Source of the DNA: Neptunitalea chrysea
Lineage (GTDB): Bacteria > Bacteroidota > Bacteroidia > Flavobacteriales > Flavobacteriaceae
Reading direction: 5' to 3'
Assembly: GCF_027924145.1 (NCBI RefSeq)
Contig: NZ_BRVP01000005.1
Location: 1 to 64,000 of the forward strand
Length of the DNA: 64,000 nt
Position 1 is the first letter of the stretch. The number at the start of each line of letters is the position of its first letter. Both the position numbers and the translations under genes were made by a program. The notes beneath the pieces were generated by a model. It saw only the letters and a program-made list of their open reading frames with translations. It had not been told where the DNA came from and did no database searches. Shown here piece by piece: positions 7,770 to 16,771 of this stretch.

Positions 7770-9080
7770 ATGGGAACTTTTAAGATAGAGGGAGGCCACA
7801 AGCTTCAAGGGGAAATTACACCTCAAGGAGCAAAAAATGAGGCTTTACAGATATTATGTGCTGTTTTGTTAACAGACGAAAAAATTACAATTCACAATAT
7901 TCCAGATATTGTTGATGTAAATAAATTAATTAATCTTTTAGAAAACCTAGGAGTTAAAATCCAGAAAAAGGGCAAGGGAAGTTATATTTTCCAGGCAGAT
8001 GATGTAGATTTAAATTATTTACATTCAGAGCAGTTTAAGGAAGAAGGAAGAGGACTTCGTGGTTCTATTATGTTGGTAGGCCCTTTATTAGGTCGTTTTG
8101 GTAAGGGCTATATTCCTAAACCAGGGGGAGATAAAATAGGTAGAAGACGTTTAGATACGCATTTTGAAGGTTTTATAAAACTAGGGGCAACATTTAGATA
8201 TAATAAGGAAGAGCATTTTTACGGTGTAGAAGCTGAAAAACTAACAGGTGCTAATATGTTACTTGACGAGGCTTCTGTAACGGGTACCGCTAATATTATT
8301 ATGGCTGCTGTTTTAGCAGAAGGAGTTACTACCATTTATAATGCGGCTTGCGAACCCTATCTGCAACAGTTGTGTACTATGTTGAATTCGATGGGAGCAA
8401 ATATTACAGGTGTTAGTTCCAATTTATTAACCATTACAGGGGTTGATAAGTTAGGTGGATGTGAGCACACTATGTTACCCGACATGATTGAAATTGGTAG
8501 CTGGATTGGTTTGGCGGCTATGACAAAGAGTGAGTTAACCATTAAAAATGTGAACTGGGATATGTTAGGGTTGATACCTAATGTATTTAGAAAATTAGGG
8601 ATTACTGTAGAAAAGAAAGGTGACGATATTTTTATACCTGCTCATGTTGATGGATACGAAATTCAGAATTTTATAGATGGTTCTATTTTAACTATATCTG
8701 ATGCACCATGGCCAGGATTTACCCCAGATTTATTAAGTATTATTCTGGTAGTTGCCACTCAGGCTAGAGGCGAGGTATTGATACATCAGAAAATGTTTGA
8801 GAGTAGATTATTCTTTGTGGATAAACTAATTGATATGGGAGCTAAGATTATTTTATGTGATCCGCACCGTGCAACAGTTATAGGACATGATTTTAAATCT
8901 ACTTTAAAGGCAACAACTATGACTTCACCTGATATTAGAGCAGGGGTGTCTTTATTAATTGCAGCGCTTTCTGCTAAGGGTACTTCTACCATACATAATA
9001 TTGAGCAAATAGATAGAGGGTACGAGTTTATTGATACACGTTTAAGAGCAATTGGTGCTAGAATTGTTAGAGTAAGTTAA
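7770..9080 (+). CDS. murA: UDP-GlcNAc 1-carboxyvinyltransferase MurA (Asp active site)
   Basis: First committed step of peptidoglycan synthesis: adds enolpyruvate from PEP to UDP-GlcNAc in the cytosol. 436 residues, full length, with the two-domain EPSP-synthase fold; QGAKNEALQILCAVLL holds the conserved Lys-Asn pair. The active-site loop reads PKPGGDKIGRRRLDTH, so the cysteine that fosfomycin alkylates (Cys115 in E. coli) is replaced by Asp121. Cys-to-Asp forms are known to stay active and resist fosfomycin. The C-terminal half includes SVTGTANIIMAAVLAEG and DIRAGVSLLIAALSA. It sits behind DUF493 and DUF4290. Confidence 0.97.
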   Translation: MGTFKIEGGHKLQGEITPQGAKNEALQILCAVLLTDEKITIHNIPDIVDVNKLINLLENLGVKIQKKGKGSYIFQADDVDLNYLHSEQFKEEGRGLRGSIMLVGPLLGRFGKGYIPKPGGDKIGRRRLDTHFEGFIKLGATFRYNKEEHFYGVEAEKLTGANMLLDEASVTGTANIIMAAVLAEGVTTIYNAACEPYLQQLCTMLNSMGANITGVSSNLLTITGVDKLGGCEHTMLPDMIEIGSWIGLAAMTKSELTIKNVNWDMLGLIPNVFRKLGITVEKKGDDIFIPAHVDGYEIQNFIDGSILTISDAPWPGFTPDLLSIILVVATQARGEVLIHQKMFESRLFFVDKLIDMGAKIILCDPHRATVIGHDFKSTLKATTMTSPDIRAGVSLLIAALSAKGTSTIHNIEQIDRGYEFIDTRLRAIGARIVRVS

Positions 9081-9142
9081 TCTTTAAAAATTTTAGTTTA
9101 CTTTTAAGTAATAATCTAAAATCAAGAATAGGATATCGTTAT

Positions 9143-9991
9143 ATGACAAAAAAGTATATTATAGGAGTTATAATTTCGGTAGTAGTACTTACCTGTAACC
9201 AAGTATTTATACAATATTGGTTACAGAAAAAGAAGGAAGATGCTGAAATTATTAATATTGCTGGTAGACAACGTATGTTAAGTCAGCGTATTAATCTTGA
9301 GCTTTATAAAATACACAATGATCATACAAATACCGAAACACTTGAGAAATTAGAGAAGCAATGGCTAGATGCCCATGAAATGCTACTTCATGGAAATGAA
9401 AGTCTTAATTTTACGGGGGTAGAGGATACAAAATCATTAGCATTATTAAATGGCCTAACTTCTAGAATGAAGAGTATCGCTAATGATATTTCTAAAGAGA
9501 GGTATTTAAGTGAGACTTCACTTAAAGATTTATCTGTTAAATTAGATTTGTTTTTAGTTGAAATGGATATTACGGTAAAGGCCTTAGAAAATAGTGCTAA
9601 TAGAAAATTAACTTTCATAATTATAACTGAGATTATTTTAGCACTTATTTCAATAGGAGTAATTGTTGCAGAGGTTCTTTTAATTTATAAGCCTATAAGT
9701 AAACGATTAGAAGAACAAGTGTTAGAAATTCAAAAATCAGAAGTAGAGCTTAAGTTAAAAAATACAAAACTTGAAAAAATTGCTCAGATACAATCGCATA
9801 AATTAAGGAAACCACTTGCCAATATTTTAGGTTTAGTGCATCTTATTGAGTTTGATGATAGAGAAGAATTGAATGATCTTTATTTGGAAAAACTTAAGCA
9901 TTGTGCTGAAGAGTTAGATGAAACAATATCTTCAATAGTAAACCAAACTAAAACGGTAGATAAAACAGTAAACAAGGAAGATGCTTTATAA
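9143..9991 (+). CDS. membrane sensor with PilJ-type N-terminus and lone DHp-like segment
   Basis: 282 residues. A transmembrane helix at about 6-25 and another at about 155-178 frame an extracytoplasmic helical domain with the signature NIAGRQRMLSQRINLELYKI, typical of type IV pili methyl-accepting/NarX-type sensor domains. The cytoplasmic part has a coiled linker and then QSHKLRKPLANILGLVHLIE, which looks like a histidine kinase dimerisation/phosphoacceptor helix. No HATPase domain follows; the protein stops about 60 residues later. It may be a phosphoreceiver, a decoy or a dimerising sensor served by a kinase elsewhere. Its 3' end overlaps the convergent OmpA gene by 6 bases. Confidence 0.75.
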   Translation: MTKKYIIGVIISVVVLTCNQVFIQYWLQKKKEDAEIINIAGRQRMLSQRINLELYKIHNDHTNTETLEKLEKQWLDAHEMLLHGNESLNFTGVEDTKSLALLNGLTSRMKSIANDISKERYLSETSLKDLSVKLDLFLVEMDITVKALENSANRKLTFIIITEIILALISIGVIVAEVLLIYKPISKRLEEQVLEIQKSEVELKLKNTKLEKIAQIQSHKLRKPLANILGLVHLIEFDDREELNDLYLEKLKHCAEELDETISSIVNQTKTVDKTVNKEDAL

Positions 9992-10831
9992 ATAAGTTAT
10001 TTTTACCATAACTCTACGATTGGCGGCTTTATCTTCCTCCGTTTTTTCAGGATATACTTTGGGTTTTTTAAACCCATAACCTATGTACGAAAGTCTACTT
10101 TCTCTTATACCTCTTACTACAAGATAATTAAATACAGCATTTGCTCTATCTTTAGATAGTTTCATTTGCTTTTGCTTAAAGGTTTCTCTGTAATAAGTAT
10201 ATACATCTCCACAGCATACATGTCCTTCAATTCTTATTTGCACACTTTTATGGTTTTTAAGTTCCTGTACTAATGTATCTAATATTTTCTGAGATTCTTC
10301 TTCAAGATTTGTGGTGTTCAAAACAAAGTGCAAATTTTTCAATTCAATAGAGTCTCCGGGCTTAACATTAGTAAAAGGTTTCCCCATAAATTCATTAGGG
10401 TTAAGTGGTATGTATCCTGTTTTTTCTGCAAACATAATCACAACATCAACACGTCTGCTTTCAAGATCTCCCTTTTTGGCATTGTGTTGTACTAAGGTTT
10501 CTTTTGAAACCAGCTCTCCGTGTGCAGAAGTATTAATGCTATTTATAAGTTGCGGATAGTTTTGTTTAATGAAGTCTTTAATAATATCAGCACGCTTTTT
10601 GGCTAATTTCATATTATAGTCTTCAGAAGCCACATAATCCGTATATCCTGTAATATTGAAATAGTAATTATTACCATTGTTAAGCGTATCAAGTGTTTTA
10701 GATAATAATTGTTTTTGTTCTTTGGTTAGCGTATGTACATCCATACCATAAAATAATTGAACAAGTTTATTTTGTGAATACACAAAAACACTTAGGAAAA
10801 GAAAGAATAAACACAAGAGGTTAGATTTCAT
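9986..10831 (-). CDS. OmpA family protein with two OmpA-like domains
   Basis: 281 residues with a signal peptide (hydrophobic residues about 4-19, cleavage after VYSQ). Two OmpA C-terminal-like peptidoglycan-binding modules follow: the first near 25-135 with ITGYTDYVASEDYNMKLAKK and SRRVDVVIMF, the second near 160-281 with IEGHVCCGD, LSKDRANAVFNYLVVRGI, SYIGYGFKKP and ANRRVMVKI. No beta-barrel domain is present, so the protein is probably periplasmic or outer-membrane associated. The tandem arrangement is unusual but seen in this phylum. Confidence 0.85.
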   Translation of the reverse strand: MKSNLLCLFFLFLSVFVYSQNKLVQLFYGMDVHTLTKEQKQLLSKTLDTLNNGNNYYFNITGYTDYVASEDYNMKLAKKRADIIKDFIKQNYPQLINSINTSAHGELVSKETLVQHNAKKGDLESRRVDVVIMFAEKTGYIPLNPNEFMGKPFTNVKPGDSIELKNLHFVLNTTNLEEESQKILDTLVQELKNHKSVQIRIEGHVCCGDVYTYYRETFKQKQMKLSKDRANAVFNYLVVRGIRESRLSYIGYGFKKPKVYPEKTEEDKAANRRVMVKITYL

Positions 10832-10861
10832 ACTTGTTTATTTTTTCTAAAAATACAAAAA

Positions 10862-12175
10862 TCATTCACTATTTAAAGCCTCCTTGTAAGTATTTAAGCA
10901 TCTGTTTCTTGCAAACGAATGCTCCACTATAGGATTTGGATATTTAGAGGTTCCGAATTCAGGAATCCATTTTTTTACATATTTATGATGTTTATCAAAT
11001 TTGTCTAATTGTGTTTTCGGATTAAATATTCTAAAGTAAGGAGCTGCATCTACCCCAGAACCAGCAACCCATTGCCAATTACCAATGTTACTAGCCATTT
11101 CGTAGTCTAACAATTTTTCGGCGAAATAAGTTTCACCCCATTTCCAGTCAATAAGTAAATGTTTGCATAGAAAGCTACCTACTACCATACGTACTCTATT
11201 ATGCATATATCCGGTTTTGTTTAGTTCTCTCATACCAGCATCTACCATTGGGTAACCTGTTTTTCCTTCTTTCCAAAGTTCAAATTCAGATTCATCGTTT
11301 CGCCATTGTATGGCATCGTAAGCAGGTTTAAAGCTTTTGGTAATGGAATGAGGAAAATGCCATAATATTTGCATGAAAAACTCTCTCCAAATGAGTTCAT
11401 TTAAAAAGGTTTCATTACCCGATTGTTTGGCAGTTTTCACCATTTCTCTAGTACTTACTGTGCCAAAACGTAGATGTGGACTTAGATTAGATGTACTCTC
11501 TTTACCAGGAAAATTTCGTGTTTTTTCATAATTATTTATAAGTGATATAGAAGTATTAAATGGCTTTACTTTTATTTTTGAATGGGTAAAATCAATGTCG
11601 GACAAGGAAACGTTGGGGAGTGAAGAGTGCTGGTACATATTATCTAATACCTTGTCAGAAGGAAATTTATTAATCATTTCAGGAGTAAATATTTCTTTCC
11701 ATTTTTTCATATATGGTGTATAAACCAAATACGGATTTCCATCTGATTTTACGATCTCATTTTTTTCAAATATTACCTGATCTTTAAAAGTATACAATGT
11801 GCAGTCTTTAGATTTTAAAAAGACTGCAATCTCTTTATCCCTTTGTAGTGCATAGGGTTCATAATCGTGATTGGTATAAACCTCTTTAATCGTATATTTT
11901 GAAAGTAACTTTTTAAATACATTCTCAGGAGTATCATAATATATTGCAATAGAGCTATTATGTTTGTTTTGTAGTTCCGACCGTAAACTTTGTAATTGAT
12001 CAAAGATAAAAGTTACTCTTGCATCATCTTTCTGTAAAGAAGCTAGAATTTCTTTGTCGAATATGAATATAGGGAACACCTTATAACCGCTTTTTAAAGC
12101 ATTATAAAGCCCTTTATTATCATACAAGCGTAAATCTCTTCTAAACCAAAAAATGACCCGCGGCTGCTCTTTCAT
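10862..12175 (-). CDS. phrB: deoxyribodipyrimidine photolyase/cryptochrome family
   Basis: 437 residues. The N-terminal Rossmann-like antenna domain begins with IFWFRRDLRLYDNKGL. The C-terminal FAD domain has GYPMVDAGMRELNKTGYMHN, RMVVGSFLCKHLLIDWKWGE and DYEMASNIGNWQWVAGSG…DAAPYFRIFNP, all standard for class I CPD photolyases. The Trp residues of the electron-transfer chain region are present. It uses light to repair cyclobutane pyrimidine dimers, though a cryptochrome role cannot be excluded. It is one base downstream of the SRPBCC gene, so the two are probably cotranscribed. Confidence 0.9.
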   Translation of the reverse strand: MKEQPRVIFWFRRDLRLYDNKGLYNALKSGYKVFPIFIFDKEILASLQKDDARVTFIFDQLQSLRSELQNKHNSSIAIYYDTPENVFKKLLSKYTIKEVYTNHDYEPYALQRDKEIAVFLKSKDCTLYTFKDQVIFEKNEIVKSDGNPYLVYTPYMKKWKEIFTPEMINKFPSDKVLDNMYQHSSLPNVSLSDIDFTHSKIKVKPFNTSISLINNYEKTRNFPGKESTSNLSPHLRFGTVSTREMVKTAKQSGNETFLNELIWREFFMQILWHFPHSITKSFKPAYDAIQWRNDESEFELWKEGKTGYPMVDAGMRELNKTGYMHNRVRMVVGSFLCKHLLIDWKWGETYFAEKLLDYEMASNIGNWQWVAGSGVDAAPYFRIFNPKTQLDKFDKHHKYVKKWIPEFGTSKYPNPIVEHSFARNRCLNTYKEALNSE

Positions 12176-12176
12176 T

Positions 12177-12674
12177 TTAAAAAGAATTGAATTGTAAAGT
12201 CGTAGGAATGTGCTCTAATTTGCCGAAAATAGAAGCTAATTTATCAGCTCTATAATGAAATATTTCTTTGAGTTTAGGAAGTACCATTATAGGGTGTGCC
12301 ATTTGCCCTAGTATACCGCCAGGTAATTTATAGTCTACCACATCTCTCATGATGATGCCGCCATCTGTAACCTCTAAAAAATGTTTGTGATGCCAAAGCT
12401 GATAAGGACCAAAACGTTGTTCATCAACAAAATACTCTTTGTCTTGTACATGAGTGATTTCTGTAACCCACTTGGTTTTAATGTTGGCTACGGGCGTAAC
12501 AATATATTGAATAATTTGACCTTGGAACATTTTATCCTCAGTACCTGAGAGTATATTAAATCCCATATAGTCAGGGGTAATAGTTTTTAAATTTTCTGGT
12601 GCACATAAAAATTCCCATGCTTCTTCTAACGATATGGGTAAACCTTGAACTGATTTTAATTGATACATCTTCAT
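12177..12674 (-). CDS. SRPBCC family protein linked to photolyase
   Basis: 165 residues of a START-like, coenzyme Q-binding type fold: LPISLEEAWEFLCAPENLKT at the N-terminus, IQYIVTPVANIKTKWVTEI in the middle and a final amphipathic helix (FHYRADKLASIFGKLE). Such proteins bind hydrophobic small molecules; the ligand is unknown. The close coupling with photolyase, seen in many Flavobacteriia, suggests a part in the light-stress response. An alternative ATG lies two codons downstream. Confidence 0.8.
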   Translation of the reverse strand: MKMYQLKSVQGLPISLEEAWEFLCAPENLKTITPDYMGFNILSGTEDKMFQGQIIQYIVTPVANIKTKWVTEITHVQDKEYFVDEQRFGPYQLWHHKHFLEVTDGGIIMRDVVDYKLPGGILGQMAHPIMVLPKLKEIFHYRADKLASIFGKLEHIPTTLQFNSF

Positions 12675-12812
12675 GAAATTAAAGATACAATAATTTTGTT
12701 TAATAGATTTTAAAAAATATTAAACAAAATAGAATACGTTTATTTTAAGTAAATATTAACATCTACGATAATGTCTTTGTTTAATTTTAGGCTTAATCAA
12801 AAACTAATTAAA

Positions 12813-13661
12813 ATGAAGAATATTACACTTGCCATTATTTGTGCATTTGTTGGGTTTATGAGTTATGCTCAAATAAAAACACCACAAGCTAGCCCAGGAG
12901 CTAAAATTGAACAAACAATTGGTTTAACAGAAGTTACTGTTACCTATTCAAGACCTTCTATGAAAGGACGTGAGATTTTTGGAGACTTAGTTCCTTATGA
13001 TAAAATTTGGAGAACGGGTGCCAATGCCAATACAGTAATTACATTTAGTGAAAATGTATTTTTTGGTAACACCGAAGTAGAAAAAGGTTCATACGCTATC
13101 TATACGAAACCGGGGAAAAAGAGTTGGGAAATGTATTTATATGCTGATACTAACAATTGGGGTGCTCCTAGAGATTTTGATATGGAAAAAGTGGTAGCAA
13201 AGGCTACGGCAGAAGTAATGGAAGTACCTTTTCAGGTAGAAACATTTACTATTGACTTTAATAATTTAAGAAACAGTGGTGCAGATTTAGAAATGATTTG
13301 GTCTAATGTATATGTCGCATTTCCTATTAAAACTATGACTAAAGAGCAAACAGTAAATAATATTAAAAAGGTAATGAGCGGACCATCTTCTCGTGATTAT
13401 TATAGTGCTGCTGTTTTTTATTACACTGAGAATATGGAAATGAAAAAGGCTGTAGAAATGATTGACAAAGCAATTGAAATGGAAGGTGATAAGGCGGCAT
13501 TTTATATGTATCGTCAGCAGTCATTAATTCATGATAAAGCGGGTGATAGAAAAGGAGCTATAAAAGCAGCAAGAATTTCTTTACAGAAATCTAAGGAAGT
13601 GGGAAATCAGGATTATGTTAAAATGAATGAAGATACCTTAAGAGAGTGGAAGGCACTATAA
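12813..13661 (+). CDS. DUF2911 domain protein, secreted
   Basis: About 282 residues. A signal peptide (MKNITLAIICAFVGFMSYAQ) is followed by the DUF2911 domain with SPGAKIEQTIGLTEVTVTYS, RPSMKGREIFG, VPYDKIWRTGANANTVITFS and a C-terminal tetratricopeptide-like region (KKAVEMIDKAIEMEGDKAAF). The function of DUF2911 is unknown; the protein is probably periplasmic. I choose the internal ATG because it starts a clean signal peptide; the upstream ATG at 12771 overlaps a -7-like box (TGTCTTTG at 12772) and would add a poorly matching 14-residue extension. Confidence 0.88.
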   Translation: MKNITLAIICAFVGFMSYAQIKTPQASPGAKIEQTIGLTEVTVTYSRPSMKGREIFGDLVPYDKIWRTGANANTVITFSENVFFGNTEVEKGSYAIYTKPGKKSWEMYLYADTNNWGAPRDFDMEKVVAKATAEVMEVPFQVETFTIDFNNLRNSGADLEMIWSNVYVAFPIKTMTKEQTVNNIKKVMSGPSSRDYYSAAVFYYTENMEMKKAVEMIDKAIEMEGDKAAFYMYRQQSLIHDKAGDRKGAIKAARISLQKSKEVGNQDYVKMNEDTLREWKAL

Positions 13662-13679
13662 GTGATCTTTAATAATAAA

Positions 13680-13713
13680 ATGAAAAAGCTGTTCGAAAGA
13701 GCAGCTTTTTCAT
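13680..13713. terminator. bidirectional terminator between DUF2911 and ligase genes
   Basis: ATGAAAAAGCTG and CAGCTTTTTCAT form a perfect 12-bp stem with a 10-base loop, A-rich on one side and T-rich on the other. It serves both convergent genes and includes the stop codon of the minus-strand gene. Confidence 0.8.
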
Positions 13714-14231
13714 TTTAAATAATAGGTATGTACCACGTCATATTGCTTAATAAGTGGATTGTATTTTCTTAGGTAGATAGCGTTGCAATCAAAAGAAGTT
13801 GGATGAAATTTTAATACTTTCTTACCTTTTTCAATATGTTCAGGATGTAGTCTTCTTCCAATAGTTAAATGCGGATTTACTACATCTCCTTGTAAACTAA
13901 GCTTTTGATGAAATAGTCTCATAACGTTTATAATATGATCTTTAGAAGTACTATTTGGGGCAATGTAGAGCGTACCAGTTTTATCAAAACTTTTAATTTC
14001 AGCTAAGTGAATTTGAAACGATTTTAAAACGTTACAGACACTTATTATTTGTTCGTGTATATGTTGTAAAGAGTTACTGTTTCCTTCAAACTCTCCAATA
14101 GTAAAATGAGCCATCGAATTTTTACTATGATACCATCCTATACAATCAGATAGTCTTAGTTTTAGAGCTCTTACGTGCTTTACAGTGCTATCATCAGGTA
14201 TAATAGCAATTGAGTACTTATGAATATTCAT
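13710..14231 (-). CDS. 2'-5' RNA ligase / LigT-type phosphodiesterase family
   Basis: 173 residues with the two hallmark HxTx motifs of the 2H phosphoesterase superfamily: HFTIG (within MAHFTIGEFEGNS) and HLTIG (within NPHLTIGRRLHPE). Family members hydrolyse or ligate 2',5' or cyclic phosphodiester bonds. The true substrate here is unknown. The gene stands alone and ends inside the shared terminator. Confidence 0.85.
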   Translation of the reverse strand: MNIHKYSIAIIPDDSTVKHVRALKLRLSDCIGWYHSKNSMAHFTIGEFEGNSNSLQHIHEQIISVCNVLKSFQIHLAEIKSFDKTGTLYIAPNSTSKDHIINVMRLFHQKLSLQGDVVNPHLTIGRRLHPEHIEKGKKVLKFHPTSFDCNAIYLRKYNPLIKQYDVVHTYYLK

Positions 14232-14495
14232 AACACAATTATTCGTTAACGGTAGTGGTAAAAATACAGTTTAAACGTCCGAAATAAATACACAATTATG
14301 AGTATTTATTGTAAAAAGATTACCTTTTTAAACAGCTTCTTTTATATAAAAACCATTTGGTGAATTTGTGTCAAATATGTATATTTAGTAAGCACAAGGT
14401 GGGGGCAAGATTATATATCAAAACATTACCAATTTTTAGGAGAGTACTACAAATCAAACATATATATGGATAGATAATAATGTAGAAGATTAACT

Positions 14496-14678
14496 ATGAG
14501 AAATTTATTAGTTTACTTGTTGTTCTTGCTTATATTTTTTGGGTGTAGTTATTCAAAAAAAGATTTAGTAGGTATTTATGTTAAAACCCCATCAGTAAAT
14601 ACAAATGATACGCTTTACTTGTATGAAAATAATGAGTACACTCAAAAAATATATTTTAAGACAGTAGAGCTTTTTTGA
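14496..14678 (+). pseudogene. short lipoprotein, probably truncated
   Basis: Sixty residues beginning with a lipoprotein signal (hydrophobic stretch ending LIFFGCSYSKK, lipid cysteine near residue 17) and then GIYVKTPSVNTNDTLYLYENNEY, the usual first strand region of small Bacteroidota lipoproteins. It stops abruptly after KIYFKTVELF, in mid-domain. I read it as the N-terminal stump of a longer gene. A genuine short lipoprotein remains possible. No function can be given. Confidence 0.4.
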
Positions 14679-14699
14679 TAATTGTTTTTATAGAAAGAG

Positions 14700-16058
14700 T
14701 TACTCTTCCGTATCGTCATCTACTCTAGTTAACCATTTTTGGTCTATTTGTTTACTAGCTTTAGCACCTAATTTTTTTAGTTTTTCTACTTTGGTAAGCA
14801 GATTTCCTCTACCAGTAAGTTTAGTCATGGTTCCGGAGTAACTGTTTTGTACAGTTTGAATTTGTTTTCCTATTTTTTCAAAATCTTCTAGTAGTCCTTT
14901 AAACTGGTCGTATAGTCTACCTGCCTGAATTGCAATTTCTAAAGCATTCTTATGTTGCTTTTCGTTTTGCCACATACTATCTATGGTACGCAATGTTGCT
15001 AATAGGGTAGAAGGAGTAACAATTACAATGTTTTTTTCAAAAGCCCAAGAATATAAATTGGTGTCTACCTGTGAGGCAGCAGCAAAGGCTGGTTCTAACG
15101 GAATAAATAAGAGTACAAAATCAGGACTTTCTATTTTATATAAATCTTGATAGTTTTTAGCGCTTAATTGCTCAACATGTTTCTTAACAGAAAATAAGTG
15201 CTCTTTTAATAGAGCAGGTTTTAAGGTTTCATCCTCTTCATTTACATAGCGTTCATAGGCTATAAGGGAAACCTTAGAGTCGACAATCATTTTTTTGTTT
15301 TCGGGTAAATGAATAATTACATCGGGTAATACGCGTTTACCTTCTTCTGTGGTAAAACTGTTTTGTACAGTATATTCACTACCTTTTTCAAGTCCTGATT
15401 TTTCTAGTACACGCTCTAAAACTAATTCGCCCCAGTTTCCTTGCATTTTAGTATCTCCCTTAAGTGCTTTGGTAAGATTGCTGGCTTCCTTAGTTATTTG
15501 TTGGTTGAGTTCGCGCAGGCTCTTTAATTGCTCTGTCATAGACGTATGTCTAATTACATTTTCTTTATTTGAGTCGTCAACCTTTTTCTCAAAGAGCTGA
15601 ATTTTTTCTTGTAACGGACTTAATATGTTTTTAATGTTCTCTTTGTTCTGTTCTGTAAACTTAGAACTCTTTTCTTCTAATATTTTGTTAGCAAGGTTTT
15701 CAAACTCCTTAGTAAATTTTTCTTGTAACTTTTCTAATTCTCCTTTTTGTTCTTGAGAACGTTCATGCAAGTGTACATAGTCTGCTTCTTTTTTAGAAAG
15801 CTGAATAGCTATTGCTTCTTTTTCCTGACGTAGTTTTTCTGTCTCATTATGGTATATTTCTAATTGCTTTTGAAACTGCTCTTTTTGTTGTAACCATTGC
15901 TGTTCAATGGTTTTTTGCTGAGCGGTTAAAGCGTCTAACTTAGATTGTAACCCTTGGGAATTTGCATTGTTTTTAGAAGTTGCAATCGTTTTTCCGATAT
16001 AGAATCCTATAGCGCCTCCTAGAATTAATGTAATGATAGCAATAATGGTTTCTGACAT
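14700..16058 (-). CDS. rmuC: DNA recombination protein RmuC
   Basis: 452 residues. An N-terminal membrane anchor (IIAIITLILGGAIGFYIG, residues 4-21) is followed by a long Gln/Glu/Lys-rich coiled coil to about residue 190, then the RmuC nuclease-like domain with GNWGELVLERVLEKSGLEKG, LPDVIIHLPENKKMIVDSKV and FVLLFIPLEPAFAAA. RmuC restrains DNA inversions and rearrangements in E. coli and is thought to be a nuclease. The gene appears to be monocistronic. Confidence 0.95.
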   Translation of the reverse strand: MSETIIAIITLILGGAIGFYIGKTIATSKNNANSQGLQSKLDALTAQQKTIEQQWLQQKEQFQKQLEIYHNETEKLRQEKEAIAIQLSKKEADYVHLHERSQEQKGELEKLQEKFTKEFENLANKILEEKSSKFTEQNKENIKNILSPLQEKIQLFEKKVDDSNKENVIRHTSMTEQLKSLRELNQQITKEASNLTKALKGDTKMQGNWGELVLERVLEKSGLEKGSEYTVQNSFTTEEGKRVLPDVIIHLPENKKMIVDSKVSLIAYERYVNEEDETLKPALLKEHLFSVKKHVEQLSAKNYQDLYKIESPDFVLLFIPLEPAFAAASQVDTNLYSWAFEKNIVIVTPSTLLATLRTIDSMWQNEKQHKNALEIAIQAGRLYDQFKGLLEDFEKIGKQIQTVQNSYSGTMTKLTGRGNLLTKVEKLKKLGAKASKQIDQKWLTRVDDDTEE

Positions 16059-16139
16059 GAATTATTGAATTTTTTTGAACGGTAAAGATAAAAATAAAAG
16101 AGGGAATATAAATTGTGTAATAATGCTATAAACAAAAAA

Positions 16140-16162
16140 ACACCTGTGAATTTCACAAGTGT
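16140..16162 (-). terminator. terminator of the secreted hypothetical gene
   Basis: ACACCTGTGAA pairs with TTCACAAGTGT with one C-A mismatch; on the minus strand the stem is followed by a T run (16140-16134). It lies about 65 bases past the stop of the gene at 16226, with one copy of an inverted repeat in between. Confidence 0.65.
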
Positions 16163-16174
16163 TTAAATGTTGAA

Positions 16175-16216
16175 TTTTACTCTATAATTGAGATGAAATG
16201 CTCAAAGACTTGTCTC
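16175..16216 (-). repeat. inverted repeat copy A (pairs with 17345-17386)
   Basis: Read on the minus strand, this 42-bp segment matches the plus strand at 17345 in all but a few positions (shared core GAGCATTTCATCTCAATTAT, plus GAGACAAGTCT before it and GAGTAAAA after). It lies between a stop codon and its terminator. Confidence 0.7.
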
Positions 16217-16225
16217 TAAATAGCA

Positions 16226-16579
16226 TTAATTGACTAAAGAAAGTTCACCACTTTCTAATGCCTTGTTTAAATCAACCGTAACGGTTTTATAAAATCGGAA
16301 GAATTTTTTACCATCTTTTCTAGCAATGGTTACTTCATTATTTTTGCCAACTTCCGTTATTACAATAGGAGTATTATAAACACTCTTATAATTGGCAACG
16401 GTGCCTCTTTTTATAAGTGTGTTTAATTTAGGGAAATCAATAGTATGAAATTCATTTCCTTTTGGTGTATTAATTACATACACGTCTCCTTTTTTTGGTT
16501 GATGGTTAACTGTAGTGTTGGTCGTAAATGCAGTTGTAGTAACAAAGATGATAGCTGCTACGCAAAGCTTCTTTAACAT
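16226..16579 (-). CDS. secreted hypothetical protein
   Basis: 117 residues with a signal peptide (MLKKLCVAAIIFVTTTAFTT). The mature part is small, basic and beta-rich (GDVYVINTPKGNEFHTIDFP; TPIVITEVGKNNEVTIARKD) and has no motif I recognise. It is probably periplasmic. It lies between the two inverted repeat copies, together with the next lipoprotein gene. Confidence 0.65.
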   Translation of the reverse strand: MLKKLCVAAIIFVTTTAFTTNTTVNHQPKKGDVYVINTPKGNEFHTIDFPKLNTLIKRGTVANYKSVYNTPIVITEVGKNNEVTIARKDGKKFFRFYKTVTVDLNKALESGELSLVN

Positions 16580-16771
16580 TGGTTATTATAATTTAAAATT
16601 TACGGGCGTAAATTTATAACCCTTAAAAGAACTATGATAGAATAGTTTTTAACAGGTTATTAGTCTTGTAACACTTTTTGAATACTAAGAAAGTTTGTAT
16701 CATTAAAACAAACTAAATGAACTGTTTGTGTTGCAGTTTTTTAGTTTTTATAACGAAACAGGTAATAGTAT

